A stretch of 64,000 nt of DNA from Microbacterium nymphoidis (lineage in GTDB: Bacteria > Actinomycetota > Actinomycetes > Actinomycetales > Microbacteriaceae), in assembly GCF_021044885.1 (NCBI RefSeq), contig NZ_JAJNOD010000002.1, forward strand, positions 186,001-250,000, in the 5' to 3' direction. Below the pieces are notes generated by a model that was given only the letters and a program-made list of their open reading frames with translations, searched no databases and had not been told where the DNA came from. Below, piece by piece: positions 61,986-64,000 of this stretch; the first letter of the stretch is position 1, and every line of letters starts with the position of its first letter. The translations under genes were made by a program, and so were the position numbers.

Positions 61986-62822
61986 ATGAGCGCACCGGTT
62001 CCGTCCCCGTCCATCGCGATCCTCGGAGCAGGCTCGATGGGCGGTGCGATCCTGCAGGGCCTCGTCGCCGGGGGCGTCCGCGGGATCAGCGTGACGAACC
62101 GCACGGCGGACAAGGCCGCAGCGCTTGCCGAACTCGACGGGGTGCACTCCATCGCGCTCGCGGACCAGCCTGACGGGAACCGGACCGCCGCACGCGGTGC
62201 GCAGATCGTCGTGATCGGCGTCAAGCCGGCCATGGTGGCCGACCTCCTGCGCGAGATCGCCGACGATCTGGATCCCGACGCCGTGGTGGTGAGCCTCGCG
62301 GCAGGCACCACGATCGCCACCATGGAACAGGCGCTTGGAGGCACCCGTCGCATCCTCCGCGCCATGCCGAACACCCCCGCGGTGGTTGGCAAGGCCGTCA
62401 CCGGCATCGCCGCGAACGCCCACGCCTCGGCCCAGGACGTCGCCGCCGTACGCCGGCTGTTCGAGTACGTCGGCACGGTCATCGAGACCGACGAAGCGGG
62501 AATCGACCCTCTGTCGACGATCTCCGGATCCGGACCCGCGTACGTCTTCCTGCTCATCGAGGAGTTCACGAAGGCCGCGGTCGGCAAGGGGTTCAGTCAG
62601 GCCGATGCCCGTGTCATGGCCGAGCAGACCTTCATCGGGGCGGCGGCACTGCTCGACGCGAGCGGCGAGGATCCCGCGGAGCTTCGCCGGCGCGTGACCA
62701 GCCCGAAGGGCACCACCGAACGCGCCGTGGGGGTCCTGCAGGAGGCGCGCCTCGACGAGGTGTTCGTCCGTGCCACGGACGCCGCGCTGGCGCGTGCGAA
62801 GGAGCTCGCGGCCGGAGCGTGA
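61986..62822 (+). CDS. proC: Pyrroline-5-carboxylate reductase
   Basis: A protein of 278 residues. The N-terminal Rossmann motif IAILGAGSMGGAILQGLVAG binds NADPH. Family elements are VIGVKPAMVADLLREI, RRILRAMPNTPAVVGKAVTG and DPLSTISGSGPAYVFLLIEE. It catalyses the last step of proline synthesis. It stands alone, divergent from the hydrolase gene (224 bp between, no other gene) and convergent with ktrA. Confidence 0.97.
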   Translation: MSAPVPSPSIAILGAGSMGGAILQGLVAGGVRGISVTNRTADKAAALAELDGVHSIALADQPDGNRTAARGAQIVVIGVKPAMVADLLREIADDLDPDAVVVSLAAGTTIATMEQALGGTRRILRAMPNTPAVVGKAVTGIAANAHASAQDVAAVRRLFEYVGTVIETDEAGIDPLSTISGSGPAYVFLLIEEFTKAAVGKGFSQADARVMAEQTFIGAAALLDASGEDPAELRRRVTSPKGTTERAVGVLQEARLDEVFVRATDAALARAKELAAGA

Positions 62823-62834
62823 GCGGCGGCCGCG

Positions 62835-63506
62835 TCAGCGGTCGAGCCCCGCGAACCGCTCGATGTCCGAGTTGGTGCCCGACACGATGATCAGGTCGTG
62901 GTTGGTCACCACCGTGGCGGCCTCCGCGTAGCGGAACGGCTTGCCGGGGCTCTTCACCCCGACCACGGTCACGTTGTACTTGCTGCGGACACCCGACTCC
63001 ATCAGGGGCACGCCACGGATGAAACGGGGCGGATACATCTTCGCCAGCACGAAGTCGTCGTCGAAGCGGATGAAGTCCAGCATGCGGCCCGAGACCAGGT
63101 GCGCGACGCGCTCTCCGGCCTCGCGCTCCGGGTAGATCACGTGGTTCGCACCGACGCGGGCGAGGATCTTGCCGTGCGCCTGGGAGACGGCCTTCGCCCA
63201 GATCTGCGGCACCTTGAGGTCTACGAGGTTCGCGGTGATCAGCACGGATGCCTCGATGGATGAGCCCACCGCCACCACGGCCACCTGGAAGTCCTGCGCG
63301 CCGATCTGCTTCAGCGCCTCGAGGTTTCGGGCATCCGTCTGCACGGCGTGCGTGACGCGCTCGGACCACTTCTGCACCAGTTCGAGGTTGTCGTCGATGG
63401 CGAGCACTTCGCGATCCAGCCGGTCCAGTTCGCCGGCGCACGCGGCGCCGAAGCGGCCGAGGCCGATCACGAGGACGGGAGCATCGCTCCGGATCCGTTC
63501 AACCAA
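62835..63506 (-). CDS. ktrA: Potassium uptake regulatory protein KtrA/TrkA type
   Basis: TTG 63506 gives 223 residues, with GGAAAGG 7 nt upstream; no ATG alternative fits. A RCK-N Rossmann domain (VLVIGLGRFGAACAGELDRL, VAVGSSIEASVLITANLV) is followed by a RCK-C domain from about residue 140. It binds NAD(H)/ATP and gates the potassium channel KtrB. It overlaps the 3' end of the ktrB-type gene by 8 bp, so the two form one operon. Confidence 0.92.
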   Translation of the reverse strand: MVERIRSDAPVLVIGLGRFGAACAGELDRLDREVLAIDDNLELVQKWSERVTHAVQTDARNLEALKQIGAQDFQVAVVAVGSSIEASVLITANLVDLKVPQIWAKAVSQAHGKILARVGANHVIYPEREAGERVAHLVSGRMLDFIRFDDDFVLAKMYPPRFIRGVPLMESGVRSKYNVTVVGVKSPGKPFRYAEAATVVTNHDLIIVSGTNSDIERFAGLDR

Positions 63507-64000
63507 CGATGGGCCTTTCCACGGGCAGCGAGTACAGCTGCGTCTTCGATGAGGCGGCGACCGCCGCGGCGAGAGTCACTGTACCAACGCGGCCCATGAA
63601 CATGGTGGCCGCCAGCACGTACACGCCGGCATCCGGCAGGTTCTCCGCGATACCCGTGGAAAGTCCCACGGTGGCGAATCCGGAGATCACGTCGAACAGG
63701 ACGTGCTCGACGGGCGCCTTCGTGATCTGGGTCAGGATGATCGTGGAGGCGGCCACGATGGTCGCGCCCCACGCCACGACCGACAGCGCCACCCGCTGCA
63801 CGTCCGAGGGGATCCTGCGCCCGAAGGCCTGCACGCTCGGGCGTCCCTTCGCCTCGGAGAACACGGCGAGGGCGAGCACGGCGAGGGTCGTCACCTTGAT
63901 GCCGCCGGCGGTGGAGGCCGAACCTCCGCCGACGAACATCAGCATCGATGCGACGAGCAGCGACGATCCGTGCAGTTCGCCTGGATCCACCACGGAGAAG
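63499..64000 (-). CDS. ktrB: Potassium uptake transporter KtrB/TrkH type (C-terminal part, cut by window edge)
   Basis: The frame is open through the right edge, so only the C-terminal 166 residues are seen. SMLMFVGGGSASTAGGIKVT contains a selectivity-filter type G-G-x-S-x-S-T-A-G-G-I-K segment, followed by further membrane helices (ATIVAASTIILTQIT, ISGFATVGLSTGIAENL, YVLAATMFMGRVGTVTLAAA). This is the TrkH/KtrB pore-forming subunit, which takes up potassium with KtrA. The start lies outside the window. Confidence 0.93.
   Translation of the reverse strand, partial: FSVVDPGELHGSSLLVASMLMFVGGGSASTAGGIKVTTLAVLALAVFSEAKGRPSVQAFGRRIPSDVQRVALSVVAWGATIVAASTIILTQITKAPVEHVLFDVISGFATVGLSTGIAENLPDAGVYVLAATMFMGRVGTVTLAAAVAASSKTQLYSLPVERPIVG

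Overview
The window is high-GC actinobacterial DNA (mostly about 70% GC) and looks like a member of the Microbacteriaceae, probably Microbacterium. The evidence is the actinobacterial form of the S10-spc ribosomal protein cluster (long Lys/Ala-rich extensions on L29, S5 and L15, a short adenylate kinase without a LID zinc domain), DIP1984-family and MT0933-type small proteins, a KtrA/KtrB pair and a PspC mini-protein. I see no tRNA or rRNA gene, CRISPR array, insertion sequence or prophage.

Left arm (1-22204): a cell-surface polysaccharide and adhesion region. It starts with a gene cut by the left edge (1-363, minus), a polysaccharide pyruvyl transferase-like protein that resembles the complete gene at 3414-4499. 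Five glycosyltransferase or GT-like genes follow on both strands. One is a GT61-type enzyme with a C-terminal InlB/Flg_new-type repeat, an unusual fusion. The first 3.3 kb is visibly lower in GC than the rest and looks acquired. Then come a DUF4012 membrane protein, an MT0933/Rv0909-type small protein, and a 3521-residue secreted adhesin. I count 24 DUF11-type repeats in the adhesin. It ends in a membrane anchor preceded by LSITG, a possible variant sortase motif, and it carries an exact-length 1164-bp internal duplication. A DUF559 endonuclease-like gene ends the arm.

Core (22205-36340): a long leader precedes rpsJ-rplC-rplD-rplW-rplB-rpsS-rplV-rpsC-rplP-rpmC-rpsQ, rplN-rplX-rplE-rpsH-rplF-rplR-rpsE-rpmD-rplO and secY-adk-map. 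A membrane-anchored DsbA-like thiol oxidoreductase follows. Many of these genes are translationally coupled (TAATG, TGATG, ATGA or GTGA junctions). rpsN is absent between rplE and rpsH. The infA-rpmJ-rpsM-rpsK-rpoA-rplQ block that often follows map is not in the window.

Right arm (36340-64000): housekeeping and accessory genes. They include two VOC proteins, a GIY-YIG/MUG113-like protein with a zinc ribbon, a PadR regulator with a near-perfect palindromic operator coupled to an ABC1/UbiB kinase, a RibD-like reductase and alpha/beta hydrolases. There is a Pro-rich membrane protein with a 30-bp tandem repeat, a PAP2 phosphatase, a GNAT protein, a DIP1984 protein, an AlkA-like glycosylase, SbcCD, a giant TM0106-type nuclease-helicase, PspC, upp, tadA, a DUF808 protein, proC and ktrA-ktrB (the last cut by the right edge). 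The most intriguing spot is 47237-47474: a near-consensus promoter places transcription start on the ATG of a 33-codon ORF ending in Cys-Cys-Arg-Met-Cys-Arg. Mutually exclusive hairpins and a winged-helix regulator gene follow. This resembles the leaderless polycysteine attenuators described in mycobacteria.
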